From contig JAURVB010013159.1 of assembly GCA_033002965.1 (NCBI GenBank), positions 1 through 64,000 on the forward strand: a DNA stretch of 64,000 nt, in the 5' to 3' direction. Below, in pieces: positions 10,522 through 23,731 of the stretch; positions within the stretch are counted from its first letter, which is position 1; each line of letters begins with the position of its first letter. The notes under the pieces are model-generated. The model was given only the letters and a program-made list of their open reading frames with translations, made no database searches and had not been told where the DNA came from. Position numbers and translations under genes: made by a program. The DNA is from Piper betle (Eukaryota; Streptophyta; Magnoliopsida; Piperales; Piperaceae).

Positions 10522-13070
10522 TAACCAATAACTTATCGGGTATTATATAGAAAATTTGAAATACGAGAAAAAGTATTATTCCAATAATATTTTTAAAAGA
10601 GTTGCAAAGGAGTTACAAATGGATCCGCTGGTTCACCAATCATTGATGGTTCTAAAATTGCTAAAAAAATTTGTAATTGAAATTGACCGGTTGTTAAAGG
10701 TTTAGGCGGGTGAAGTAACTTATAACTTTTCCTTTTGTATTGAAAGATTTTCACTTTAAATTTGTTTGTATCCTGTCTTGTTTTTGTTTGTTGTTATTTA
10801 TTTTATCATGTTAAAATGAAACGTGATATTTAAATTTTGGTTGTCAAAAATCTGAACATCAAATTCATCCAAATTAATAGCATGTAATTTATCATAATAC
10901 ATTATTAAGATAAATATAGATATAAATTTTAAGAGAATTTCTATGGTAGGCCGAAGTTTAATTCTTTGTTTAGCCACACCGTTGTTAATCTAATTACCAA
11001 ACTTCCGTCCTTGGAAGCGGTTACTTTTTTTCTTTGAAAACATTAGTTGCCACTTCAAAAAGCTCATTCAAATATGTTCACTGAAAATTCACATTTTGTG
11101 GCATTCCAAAGTGCGGGGTCTTCGAAAGTTAATAGGAATAAGGAAATTTGAGGCTAATGCTTTTATTTTTTGTTTGGTGTATATTTAAGAGGATAAGCTG
11201 AACAAATCTGAAATGAAGATAATGAATTAGATAGCCATCTGATTCATGTGCCCACATAGATAGACATTGACAATGGGTGTGGGCAGTGACTTCATCCTTG
11301 TCTATTCGGTACAGAGTTGATATATCTGGTTAGATAGGGACGAGAGTGGAATCTACGTATGTAACACAGAACATGTCTTGCCCCGTGAGAGCGCTTCATC
11401 AACACTTTGCTCGACCGTCCAATCCATGGCTCAATACACCCATTAGAATAGAAAATTCTCATGTACCATTCAAGTTTGATGGTGTTCATAAGTGCTTCAA
11501 GACCAAGCTATAGCGAATTCTCAATTATAATATTGGGTCTATTAGATGCAACTATCAATGGCTGATTTCTTGTGATTGGTCCTTGGCATGCCCTTTTTCC
11601 GACAAGCTAACATCTTATTTTCTTAGTAATGGTAGCATAATCTTTGGTTAGTCCAGAATACGCGGCAACCGAAATCCTACCAAAAAAGCTGCTAGACATC
11701 AGTAGCGTTGGCCATGACTCATGAGGAGATCCATCTAAGCTTCAATGCAGTAGTTTGAGTTTGACCCAGCAAGATTGGAGATCCAGACCAGAATACTGAG
11801 TAATTTTCGCGGGTATTTGTTTTCTTCCAAGTTAGTATTTTCCATGCATGGCCGTATTTTAGTTAAAATTGTCTTAGATGAGCATGGAAGGGGCGTGGCC
11901 TTACAGAGAAAATTTTCAACAATAGTATGTGAAGAAAGTTCTGCGACCGTCTGGCAATTCATATGATGATTATGGTCATACATTTGGAGATAAGCATAAA
12001 TAAGTTTTTGTTTATCATATCAAGTCATCTGCATTCATCTTAAAAATGATGGAGCAAGAACCACATAAACGAGCTCACCAATATGTACTTAACATATTTG
12101 TTGGGCTTGGCTGCTATCATTTATTGTGCATCTGCACCTCATGTGAAAGGAGATGCAAAAAAATCAGTGGACTAATTTAATGATCAAGCAAACTCAAAAG
12201 AAATAATACAATGAAGTTCATTCTAAAAAATAATGAAAATTTTTAATTTATTCTCACATCTAATATTTTACAATAAATAAATTTAATTTATTAATAAAAA
12301 TATGCATATGATCTTTAACCTTTTAACCAATTTTTAAAATGATAAGTTAAGCCTATCATATTATATTTTAAAGCCTAAGTATTAATATTAAAATCAATCT
12401 AAGACCATATTAAATAATAAGCTGGACTAGAGATACAAGCTAAGGTGTTAAGCACATGTAGAGATATAAGCTAGGGTGTCAAAAAAATCACACAAGACAT
12501 AGGGTAAGCCTAATGTAAAAATTCTAAAGATGAAATTTCTTGAATTATAAAATCACTCAGTGTTGGTATAAGATTCAATTTATTATTAACATTGTAATAA
12601 TATTTAACTTAATTAACCAACTTTGAAAAAGATAACTCAAACCCATCATATTCCGGGGTCATTAAAATCCGGAAAAAAAACTATTGAAAGGAGCTGCCGC
12701 ATTCTTCAAAATAAAACACACTAAACAATCTGACCCTTAAAAACCTGGTCTCCATCCAAATATCACTACCTAAAGAATGCTCAATCGTGAATTCTGCATA
12801 GATTACAATTAGTGCATTGAAGGTGTTGAATTAACAAACACCAGTCATCACCCAAGTTTTCCGCATCTGATGACCAAACATAACCACTAGATAGGATAAA
12901 TTTCCAATGGTGGTGAGCTGTTTTTTCTGCTAAAAGAACTATGTAAGTGCACTAGATGGAGAATACAGCCGGCATCCTTACGAGCGCTTGGCACCTGGTG
13001 GGTACTAGTACAAATTGCATGAAAAGGTTTTGCACTCCTGATAAAATCAGTGCACTTGCATGTACAATTT
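10522..13070. other. Intergenic between the hAT element and CAP-H
   Basis: The stretch is mostly AT-rich. A frame at 11292-11489 (minus) and one at 11775-11966 (plus) have near-normal composition, but I recognise no family. The phrase EPWIG in the first also occurs in a frame at 41200-41451, which may hint at a shared repeat. No RNA gene is seen. Confidence 0.35.
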
Positions 13071-16000
13071 CTACTCGAGGCTAGTAGGGAAGTAGACTTG
13101 GAGATCGTCCTGTGAGCAGCAATCGTGAATGGTGAGGCTGTGCTCATTGGCCAAATGCAAGAGGCATATAAAGCACAGATGGGGCGAGATATCGGTCAAT
13201 GCAGCAGCCGTGCAGTCTACTGGAAATTCCTCCAGGAGCTGGTGGAATGAAATGCTCTTCTCACGACCCTAATAATTCATACGAGAGAAAATCAGGCTGC
13301 CAACTGAGCTATCAAATGTGACAATTACTTGATAACATACACAAAGTTGTGATAACGCTAGTAAAGCCTTCAATTAAATCCAAACCCCAAAGAAGACAAA
13401 ACCCATCCTGCCATCTAACACAAGTTAGTAATCTTTTAAATCTTGGAGCAGATGAGACATGGAATCGCTAGGGCGCAAATTTATATTACACTGACCATTG
13501 AGTAAAATTAGTACTTAGTTAGCAAATGAAAGAGTACCATGTACTACACATCTATTGTATAAAAAATGACCTGAAAGATATCAAGCTTTTCAACAGAATC
13601 CTGCATGCTTCTCCATAAAGTTTCCTTAAGGGCGTGAACATCAACTTGTTTAGATGCCTTATCATATTGGACTTCAATCTTCTTTACCTGCAGCTAAGTC
13701 TTGTTCGCCTTAACATTAAAATTATTACATATTCGTAAAACTAGAAGCCATAAACATCCAACATGGCAACATAAGCAAAATTGTCAGTTTCATAGAACAT
13801 TTAATCACTGACCTGTCGTGGTTGAGAAACAAGATTATTAGAATCATCACCATCATTATAACCCAATACTTCATCGAATTGATCATTTTCATTGTCCCAT
13901 GATCCAGCCGGATCGTTGACATCATCCTCATCTACATTTTCATCTGAACAAATAAACAAAAGCAACACATAAAAAAGTGTAAAATTCCAAATGTTAAGAC
14001 ACTTCAAACAGCGAAGAAAGGGTAAAGTGGCAGAATAGATGCATGCAAGTGGCTGATGACTTTGTTAAGCTCTTCATACAGAAATCCTTGTTTACAAACT
14101 TCTTTCCATTAATTATCATGGCAAGTTATATTTTCTCACAACAACCATACCATAAATATTACACGAATATTATTCTCAGTTAGCTACTTTAAAAAATACA
14201 AACCTTGATTTTAAGGTGGGGGAAAAACTTGCACAAGGGAAACAAAATTACTAAACGAAACTGTGTATTTACACTTACAATTGACTTTTCGTTTGCTCTT
14301 TGGCAGGCACTGGAAAGAAGAAACACAATAAGCTTAGCATCCCAAAACCATCGTCTATGAAGCAAGTACGCCAGAATTATAAAAATACTTACCATCACAT
14401 CCTCAAGTAGAAAAAACTTAGTCAAATTCTCTGGCTGATAGTGGCAATCTTCAGGAAGTAAAGTATTACACAAACGCCTGCTTTTTGGAAGTAACAAAGT
14501 TTTCTTATTCTTCGGGGGCGCAAAAACTTCTTGCACTTCCCTTTTATTTGGCCGCCCAAAGTCAATGTCGGATAAGGCCTTCTTTGCATTCTTTGGCTTC
14601 TTAGCCGCCATTTGACTTTGACTTTCTGACAGTGAAACTTGTTCTGAATCTGCAAAACACTGTTTGCCGTTTAAGAAAAAGTTTGCTCAAAATCATGTCT
14701 TTGAAACGTGAAACGTATAATTAAAATTGAACCACTGTTATTAACCTCTAACTTTCCGATACTTCCAATGATCAGGACCAGCCCATGCATTTTGTTTTGA
14801 ACTTATTCCCAAGCCCAAGTACAAAAAGTCAGCCACATTTTCTAATTGCCCATGAGCATCAAAATCATGGGCTCCTTCCTACAAAACATAACTAGCGAGT
14901 TAGAGCAGTCAATTACGTGTTTTAACCGTTAAAAAAATCAATAAGGTGAGTCCAGGAGGCCTGACATTTTCACAACTCTCATTGGCATCGTCAGGTTCAT
15001 AAGAACCTGAAAAGTTCTGGTCCATAAATGTTGTGTTCTCATCCACATCAGCTGGGCCCTCGTGGTCAAAGGAATGGGATGCATGATCATCAAAAACCTC
15101 ATCTTCCAACTCAGGTTGGTTCTCGTGGCAAGAACTTTGAGCTGCCACATTCTGATCAACTAACAAATGGGATGGCCTCTGATTGGCTTCGTTAAATCGA
15201 CTGACTATATCGCTCAAAGTTGGTGAAATATCAATCTTTTTGGGCATATGTGTTATCATCTGCTCAACACAATCTGTTTTTGAATAATTTAATCTTAGAA
15301 TGGAGAAGTTAAAAAATGACATTGTAACAGAACCAAACATGAGTAAATAGCACCTTTTGCGAAAGATATATCAATCACTTCCTCTTCTTCAGTTTCTTCT
15401 GTACTGGATGATCTATTTCCCGGCCTTTCAAGTGAGTCAAATAGAACTCGGCAGCCCGCATATACCCCAAGATTATTCAAGAGGAGACCCTTAGCTCCAC
15501 CTTCATCAAATAGCGCTGATGTTTGTTTATATAGAGGATCGACTGTAAAGGCCGCTGAATAAAGAAAGATATCAATATCAAAAACCGTATTAACATAACC
15601 AAGTAGGAAGAACCAATAAAACAGCTATTAACAATATGGGGATGGTACCATCAAACTTCTTCACATTAAGGGCTTCAAAAGATGATTCCAATGTAGACAA
15701 TGGTGACACCTGGATAAATTGAAGCATGTCAAAAGAACACATAGAGCATTAAATGTTCATTAAAATTACAACTTCTGACAAACCTTTTTCTCTAGGTCTT
15801 TCTTAGACTTTGCATCCTCTTGCTCATCATTTGCTTCATCTCTTGAATCAATAACCTCTGTCATGGTCCGACATAAGAAAGGATGTTTATATTCGTGCAA
15901 AATCAAGAGTGACTATTTGTTGTCAGCCATATGAGTTTGAACTGACAAAAATATTGCCCCAGAGATTGTTATTCATTCAAGCTCATGGCAGAGTCGATGA

Positions 16001-17059
16001 GTAACATTTCAGGACATAACTACCAGAATTACAGGTACTACACTTACTACGTATATATGTTATATGCTACATCATAAACGCAACAGCTTAACTACTTCAG
16101 ACATATACATTGTGCATAACATAGGAATCAACCGGAAAATATTATCCGCTAAAAATTAGAATGCTTGGCTTGGGGAAAAAAGATTCAAAAATTTGGCCTT
16201 ACATAGTAGTTAAACATATCTACCAGCACTTAAAACTAGTAGTATAAAATCACCTTACAAATGCACAATAATAATTCATTACTTTCCCATTAAACACCAA
16301 TACACATTTAACGGATTGCTTTTCATATCAATTGCTTCAAGCAAGATGCATAGTTCCAGCAAAACAAACGGTAAAAACTCAGTAAGCAATAAAAAATGAG
16401 TACCTCCATCATCTTCGCGACCCGCCCTGTTGATCCCGCCGAGCACTTTGTACGCCTCTGAATGCACCGAGTCCACCCGCAGTGAGTATATCTTGACTCC
16501 AGCTTCAAGCGTACAACTTGCCTAAGGGCAAAGAATCACAAAACCCGCATTTTTTTCCCACCTTCAAACGCAAAACAGATACAGAAACAGTCTTACCTTC
16601 TGAAAATTAGTCTCCGCAATTTCCTCAACCTCAACCTTGATAATTTCACTGAGATGGTCGATCAAACTAAGCTCCCAAGTATTCTTCTGGTTAATTTTCT
16701 GCTCACCCCACAAAATCAAAATCCCAACCATCACCAACCACCAAAAAAACCCTAGATTTCAAAATTTCACCAACAAAAACTCGAAATAATTCAACAAAAA
16801 AACCCCCCACATTTTCGCTGGCGAGTTTGATGCAGTTCTGAAAGAGTTCGGAAATCTGCTCCCTGTTCAAGAGATCCGACGGATCCATCGGCGGCGGCGG
16901 CTGCGCGGCCGACTTCCGACGGCTGGCGGCCGCTCGGGCCGCCCGGGCCCGGGCGCGCTCGAGCTGGTCGTCGTTGGAGCCGAGGAAGAAAGGGCTTGTG
17001 GGGGACTGCAGGCGAAGGGACGCCATGGCTGACCTCTTCGGCGACGCAAACTCCCCCAT
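13071..17059 (-). CDS. CAP-H: Condensin subunit CAP-H (barren/NCAPH), 13 exons
   Basis: CAP-H is the kleisin of condensin I; it bridges the SMC2 and SMC4 heads and recruits the HEAT-repeat subunits in mitotic chromosome compaction. The start at 17057-17059 gives MGEFASPKRS, followed by the family block LQSPTSPFFLGSNDDQLERA. Exons: 16811-17059, 16597-16698, 16404-16521, 15784-15857, 15649-15709, 15354-15554, 14966-15273, 14746-14878, 14393-14649, 14279-14309, 13813-13943, 13571-13687, 13071-13268. Introns are GT-AG and phases agree throughout, giving 1980 nt, 659 aa plus stop, close to the usual plant length of about 670. Diagnostic blocks include VDSVHSEAYKVLGGINRAGR, NAWAGPDHWKYRK and, in the C-terminal SMC-binding domain, ISFHQLLEEFP and DISPHLCFICLLHLANEH. 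Exon 1 is GC-rich and later exons are AT-rich. No lesion was seen; this gene looks functional. Confidence 0.95.
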
Positions 17060-17379
17060 CCGTTCGTCTTCTTCTTCTACCGATCCGTAGCTGCACCGAG
17101 CCACAACAACAACCACAAAAAACAAAGCAAAAAGTTGTTATCTTCGCGGCTATTTGATGCAGAAAAACTTGAAAATTTGGGGGAGAGATCGGAGAAGATG
17201 ATGGAAGGTATCAACCGATAAATGGCGGCATTTTGTATTTCTCGTATCCCTTCAATTTTCATGGGTAGAATGGTCCATAAAAATTTGCTGGTGAGATTTG
17301 AAAAACAAGATTCCCGCCCATTCTCTCCCTAATCATTATTAATGCGATCATATTCCTAATATCGAAATTAAATATTGAA
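17060..17379. other. CAP-H upstream region
   Basis: This should hold the CAP-H promoter and 5' UTR. I see no unambiguous TATA box and no gene. Confidence 0.3.
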
Positions 17380-17830
17380 TTAGAGTGGGACGAAGTCATT
17401 AAATTAGACAATCGGTTAAAATTGACGGATTATTAGTTATAAAATATATTATTTTAATATTATAGTATGTATAATATTTTATATTATTTTTTATATTTAA
17501 AAAATAAATTATTTAAAATTAATTATTATTTTTTACATAAGTCAAAATTAAACCAATTTTTAATTACAAATATATCACTGACTACTACCCCCCCCCCACC
17601 TCCCAATTTTATCTCCTCAATCACCGATACCCCTACCCCTACCCAACCACCCTACTCGCCTGCCCATTACACCTCGCCCCCCCCTTCGCCTTTCCAAATT
17701 GGTTGATTCATAAACGAATTTTTACCACGACTGATTTGTATGTTTTTTTATTTAGAATTATGCTGATTCAATTTAAATCAACTGATTCTACACAAAATTG
17801 CCCGATTTTTGCAGCATGGATTAAATTTTA
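17380..17830 (+). repeat. Dispersed repeat family, copy B
   Basis: This copy has the same order as 4065-4797: an AT-rich half with ATTATTAGTTATAAAATATATTATTTTAAT-like text, then TTAATTATTATTTTTTACAT and AATTACAAATA, then a C-rich run starting near 17587, then GATTCA/ACTGATT words. It is more diverged and shorter than copies A and C. The ORF across the C-rich run is low-complexity. Confidence 0.5.
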
Positions 17831-18504
17831 ATTTTGAGGATTAGGGCGGCAAGAGGTTTAATTATGTTTGCTTTGGTCCATTTATTGCATTTTTTAATGT
17901 AATAATTAGGTATAGAGCATAGTGTGGTTTAAAACTGCATATTAGTTTACTGCTTGAAAAATGTGGTTTGAAACAAATCTAATTCTTATAAATTCAATTC
18001 CTATAGTGAACTTCAATGAAATTTTTAACCAAAAAAATAAAATTTTTTTTGAAATAAGAAAAATAATCTATTGTAAAACCAAATGAATAGTTAGAGAATC
18101 ATAATTAATTATATCCATATTTTTTTAAATGACAAAAGTGTCATATAATTATTTAATGGGTGAGTTATTTGTTTGATGCCCATATAGCATATTATTATTC
18201 TTTGAAATAATAATAAAACTGGTTGAGTGGACAAAATTTTTTTATAGTTTTCTAGTTATGACTCCTTTAAAATGTTATTTCTAATAATAAAAATGTTATC
18301 GGAGCCGATTTGACAAGAAAGAGTGTTTGGGTTTGGTTATCACAGACAGTTTGTCCATGTTTGTATGGGTTATATTTTATTTTCGGACAAGATGAGGAGG
18401 TCAAAATAGTCCAACCACTGCCACCATTTTATAGTATCCCAAATTCTATCTCCCTTTCGTCCTCCTCGTTGGACTCCACCCATCGCTACCGTTGCCGGCT
18501 CGAT

Positions 18505-18658
18505 ATGGCACTCCCCGTCAGTTTGCACCGTAAAGTTCCATCCTTTCCACCTAATCTCGTCACTTCAGCCTCCTCCATGTCCCCCCTCCTCCCCCGCCGT
18601 TTATCTGCAGGCCGGCTTGTCTTATCCACTTCTTCCCGCCGCGTTTACTCCACCCGGG
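18505..18658 (+). CDS. Possible orphan first exon with organelle-type leader
   Basis: An ATG at 18505 opens a serine/arginine-rich, acid-poor peptide (MALPVSLHRKVPSFPPNL...) of about 51 residues. It ends at a good donor, CCCGG|GTGAGC. Composition and base content resemble a plastid or mitochondrial transit peptide exon. No downstream exon on the plus strand could be found before the PPR gene at 23.7 kb, so this is either the remnant of a truncated gene or chance. I do not recognise the protein. Confidence 0.25.
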
Positions 18659-18720
18659 TGAGCTTTTCCGTGCTTAGTGGTTTTTGTTTTTTTATGTTGT
18701 GCATGAATGCTAAAATTTGA

Positions 18721-19193
18721 CTGACTATGAGTGGCCCAACGTTACAATTTTTTTCGCAAAGGTTTGAGCTTTTGAGACAATTAATTAAACTATTTAAAAC
18801 TTGCATGGAATAGTATCAGAGCCAAAACTTTCAGGTTTGAACCTCACGAAGGGAAGTGTCGTGACCCATGGACTATTGCACACGAAAAGTATTGAAATAA
18901 ATATTTAATAAATTTTTTTTAGTTGCTTGAGGTTTTGAGATACATTGGTCAGACTATATAAAATTTACGACCACGGTAATGTTGTGCATATTGTTGTACT
19001 TCGTATATAATCGAATTTTACGGTACATGCTGACATAAGTTCAAAGAACAATCACCGTCAACATCTTCATCATCATTTAAACCTTATAATTAATCATCGT
19101 GTATTATATATTTGGGAAATGTGACTATAAAACCCTCCAAATTTAAACTGGAAATATTTAGCAATGTAGTCAATCATCATAATCTTAATGTAC
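18721..19193. other. Intergenic with a retroelement-like phrase
   Basis: AT-rich DNA. At about 18810-18850 the phrase GTATCAGAGCC followed by a GGTTTGAACC-like stretch resembles tRNA-Met-derived primer-site or SINE-type sequence, but no complete element is visible. Confidence 0.3.
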
Positions 19194-22100
19194 CTCAAAA
19201 GGAGTAAGTGGGCACCTTCCATCCATTCTAATTGCTCCCGGCTTTATTATCCGAACAGTTTTATTAAATTTCCCTCTCCAGCCTTTTTCACGAGCAACAT
19301 CCATTTCATGCTTTTCTTCTTCCCCACCATCATAGGTACAACAAGAAAATGTCTCCATGTCCTGCAGTGTCTGACTTTGCACATGAGAAATGCTCAACCT
19401 TCTTTTCACCAAGAGTTCTTATAGGTTCTGAAGACCTCAATGCTTCATAATTAGCCAAGCATCTGAGAGCCTGGAGACGGGAAGGAACTGCATTGGCTAA
19501 TCTGCTGGAGCTCTGCCTCGTGAAAGAGTTCAAACAAGGCACAGTATCAATTGTAAGCAGAAGATGAGACAGTGTTTTCCCAAACCTGAACAAACAACAG
19601 TCTAGATTGGGAAGATTGATCCCGTGAGTTAACAAATAAGAAGTATCTCGTCAAGAAACGAGTAGGGACTTATGGAAATTTTGCAGTATTGTTCCAGATA
19701 CATAAAAACTCATCGACCCCGAACATGCAGTTTGCTACAAGCGTAGTAGAATGTAGGTGGAGAAAACATCACTGCATAATAATCCAGTTAAAATAATAGA
19801 AGTGGCAGGCAGTACAAAGACGTTTACAAGAAAAAGCATGACATAAAAACATAACACGGGAAAAATTGATGTTTGCTTGCTCTGAAGAAACAACCATCCA
19901 GCAGAGTGATGATAAAATCCATACAGTCCTATCTTAGTCACAAAAACTTATGTATGCCTGGCGGCACTATCCAAATCAATTTTAACATGCAGTTAATGGG
20001 TCGAAAATGCGAACTAAATAGTGGAGAAGGAAATAGGACAACAAAAAGCCTCAGTAAGTATAATGTCTCAAAACAGCCGTGTAACATACCCCGAGTTTAT
20101 ACCTCAATGTTTGAACCTTTGGGAGAACCTTGTGCAGAGAATGATTTGAGCTTGACCTCTTCCAGATTCACAGTATTGTTGATATTGTTGTCAAAATGTA
20201 AAAGAATATCCTCCGGAAGTTCTATAACTATTCTTACATGCTTTTTAAGAGAATCAATGAAGAATTCCTCGTCAAATATTTTTCCAAACTTGCTGTAGAA
20301 GATGAGTCAGATTTAGATTCTGCCAGTTATCAACAAGAGATAGAAAAGAAAAAATAATATGAGTAATAAGGGACAGCAAAAAGTACTTTTTCAGATTTTC
20401 CAATGATATTTGGTCCATTTCCTTTTGCTATGACCTGTTTCATTTGCTCCTATTTTTAAGATGGTACTACTAAGATTGAGAAATTGGGTTGGATATTGAT
20501 GAAGCCCTAAAAGCTTGACATAGACTATAGATGAAAGCGCTTATGTTCTCCAAAATAGAGACCGCGAGCCAAATGTAGTATTGCAGAAGATAATGAAAAT
20601 TACCTAGAATCTCGCCAAACAATGTGTTACAAGTAAATATATATAACAAGTAGAAATGTATTGGGCTCGTATAGTGGGCCGTAGGTATAATGGGCTTGAG
20701 GAAAGTGTTTTTATAAGTAATCAAAACCCAATTGTAGTGGTAAGCTTTGATGACATGGCATTGCTCTTTTGAGAGACTTGCATGACACCTTCTTTTCCAA
20801 CTCCGGCCACCACTTTCTTACCCCCAAATTCACCATTTATTTTCCCAATCTAGAGGTTACGGGTTTCACTTGTTACTCATTGGAATCAGGAGTGTTTCGT
20901 TTAGTAAGTTGGAAACAGCAACGTCACAAATCTTAACGACAACAAAGCATAGATGAACAAGTGTGACGGCGACATATTTTTGCTGCTCGGAAACGGCATT
21001 TATTTCTCAAATTATCCACCTTCGGTTAAAAAGTTAACTTACCGATATGCGTTGCTGGTTCACACCACCATTTGCTTCAATAATAAGGTAACCATTTGAG
21101 TTTGGTAAATCTGAGTACAAACATGAAACTAAATCTTCAGCATAAATTTATCAACTAGAAGATTTCAATGAGATGGAACAAGCCAAGTTAGACAAAGAAG
21201 ATTACATAGAAACATACCCGTGGGGGTAAGTCTTTTGCTGACACAAGGCTTCCAGCTTGAACCTTCTTTCAAATGCCATGCATTCATCAGCTGCATAATA
21301 TCTCATAAATCAGTGAAACCTTTCTTGGAAAAAAGTTAAGAATACATACAAACCAGGGAATACATCTCAAAATTTCTTTCAAAGAATTGGCAGGCTAATC
21401 TAGGTGTTTCATTCAGCAGAAAGATGCAAGTCTAAATTCAAACCCTGTGTAAAAATCTAAATAAACAGAAGAGCCATTAATGAAATATAAAATGCAAACA
21501 ATTGGAAGAAATATCTCAGACAAGCCACTGTAGACGATAAAATAGGTTCAAGGCAAGTACTGAACCAAATGCAGCTGGAGACATTAGCACATTGCATCCA
21601 CCATTTCCCTAATAACTAAGTCGGACACACCAATCCTATATATTTATTTCGGTTCGATCATTGACTACATATACATTCCTATCATATAGTTTCTAACTTC
21701 CTATTATTCCTCATAGCCTCTGTCCAAGTACGTTTTTAAAAAAATTTTAAAAAAACATTTCAACCAAGTTAAGCACAACCAACTTTAACCACGTACAAGA
21801 CACCTCAAAGGAGTGGCTCTAAATTGAAAATATTGTCCTTTTCAAAATGACAACAGCAGATTAAAAGCTCCAAACTCAAAACTCAACAACCAACGTACAT
21901 GTCTAAAATAACGCTTCTTATCACTAATATCGAAGCAGCTCAAACACTAGATTTGCAAAACAGCGGCATTGCCCCACTCCGAATCCATTATTCACCAAGA
22001 CAACAACATGCATAGTCTATCCAACAACTACCATCTCCATCTGAGTTCAAGAGCTATAAAATTTTTTTAAAAATAAAACAGCATCACGAAACAATTACTC

Positions 22101-22350
22101 TCTCATTTTAGCTGCACAGCTCGAGATAAGAAGTTACCTTGTCGGTGGTGTTCCCATAGGCCTGCATGGATGGCCAGAGCCGCCGGACCACCACGGGGCT
22201 CCGGTAGGTCGATCCCCGTGGCGGAACCCATTGCACCACCTCCACGATCCGCCCCGTCGCCCCCAGATTGATCGTTCCCTTGTACACCAGCGTCCCCACG
22301 TAGAACAAGGGCGCCACCAGCAGGTGCCACCGCCTGAAATTGGAACACAT
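19194..22350 (-). pseudogene. Degenerate O-fucosyltransferase-family (DUF246) gene
   Basis: Intact relatives are Golgi type II membrane proteins of the plant GDP-fucose O-fucosyltransferase family. Exons in order: 22138-22350 (membrane anchor near WHLLVAPLFYVGTLVY, then YRSPVVVRRLWPSM), 21218-21290 (AWHLKEGSSWKPCVSKRL), 21043-21110 (IIEANGGVNQQRIS), a remnant ending at 20604 (VWRDS), 20103-20292 (KFGKIFDEEFFIDSLKKHV) and 19194-19587 (LANAVPSRLQALRCLANYEA, YDGGEEEKHEMDVAREKGW). Lesions: the exon that should carry the NATLVIP-like segment before VWRDS is not recognisable, the last exon has small deletions and a frame change before LANAVPS, and about 20 residues including the expected HLRFE-type catalytic segment are missing with a second frame change. 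Exons after CPLTPFEV are absent. Splice signals of the remaining exons are still good, so decay is fairly recent. Confidence 0.8.
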
Positions 22351-22384
22351 TCGATAGTGTGTCCTGCTTAATGTAAACGACCAA

Positions 22385-23731
22385 TCAGGTATAAAATAAA
22401 AACAAATCGATATTTTTGTCCAAAATCTAAATGACGAGTCTAATCACCAATAAAATAAATTAATAATATAAATTATATTTTTAAAAAATATTATCAAATT
22501 ATCATTAATAATTATTAAATTTAAAACACTTCAATCTTACTTTTTAATGTAAGATAATATTTCTTTATTCAGGTATTTTTATAAAAAGTGGTTTTAATTT
22601 TTGTGCTATTGACATTAAGAAAATGAAGAAAAGTAAAAAAACAATGATTATATAAACGATATATTAGTTGTTTGTGAAAAAAAAATTATAATGAAAAAGT
22701 GATTAGATAATATAATAATTATGAGATGAAAATAAATTCTTATATTGATTGAATCTAAATCGTAATTGACTTAATCGAAAAAATTTAACTATGACAACCT
22801 TTTTTTATCAAAAATTAAGTGAACGAATATGGATAATGTTTTGTTTAACATCCGATCGACTAACACCCACCCCTAAATAACATATAAAATAATAAAGCAT
22901 TTTTTAAAGTTTTTATAAAATGTTAGAATAAAAAAAGGCAGATTTTTTTTATTTTTTTATATGTGTAGAATAATTGTAACCACCGATATTAGTTTTTTAG
23001 TTATATTATTTTTTATAACTAAAACATAAAAAACTTTGTAATAATTTTTTAAAAAATTTATATAAAATTTCTTACAACAACAGAATGTCCTTATGTATTA
23101 TATACTAATTAGAAAATGTAACAATGATGATATTATAATTGGAGGAGTTGATACATTTTATGTACAATTTAAGTTTTACTTGGTTAGACAACATAAAATA
23201 TACAATTTATGAAAATTTCAAGTGATAAACATAAAAAATAGTATATAAATGTTATACATTCACCGTCAATAAAAAAATCACTGTAATTACTAAAACTCAA
23301 TATAATTATCATCGAGTCGAAGGGAAGGTTACGAAGATGAATACAATAAATAGAAGTTTTTCGAATAACTTTTTATAAGTTTTAATTTTTGATCTATAAT
23401 AAAGTTCCCATATGCATATGTGATAATACTTATTTATTATTAAAATTTTAAAATTATCATCATAAATATTTAATGAGTGATAATTTTCTTATAACTAATT
23501 GGGCATTACACTCAAATTAGCCAGAAGACTTGTAGTTGATTATTAAATATTTAAAAAATATTATTATTATTATTTTATTAAATATAGGAAAAAATACACA
23601 TGACTTTTCTTAAAAAAAAAAAGATACGAAATATGAAATAAAAAATAAGATAAAAATAAAATAATAAAAAATTAAACTGTACCGTATTTAATGCTACCCA
23701 GTACGTCATCTGAAAATGGGCGGCCCGCTTA
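22385..23731. other. AT-rich intergenic DNA before the PPR gene
   Basis: The stretch is very AT-rich with A/T runs. Near 22865-22877 ACACCCACCCCTAA resembles one end of a hAT-like element, but no second end was found. No gene is supported. Confidence 0.35.

Noticed and set aside
22330..22880. Second hAT-like element
   Set aside because: Only one end (ACACCCACCCCTAA near 22865) resembles a hAT terminus; no partner end or 8-bp duplication was found.
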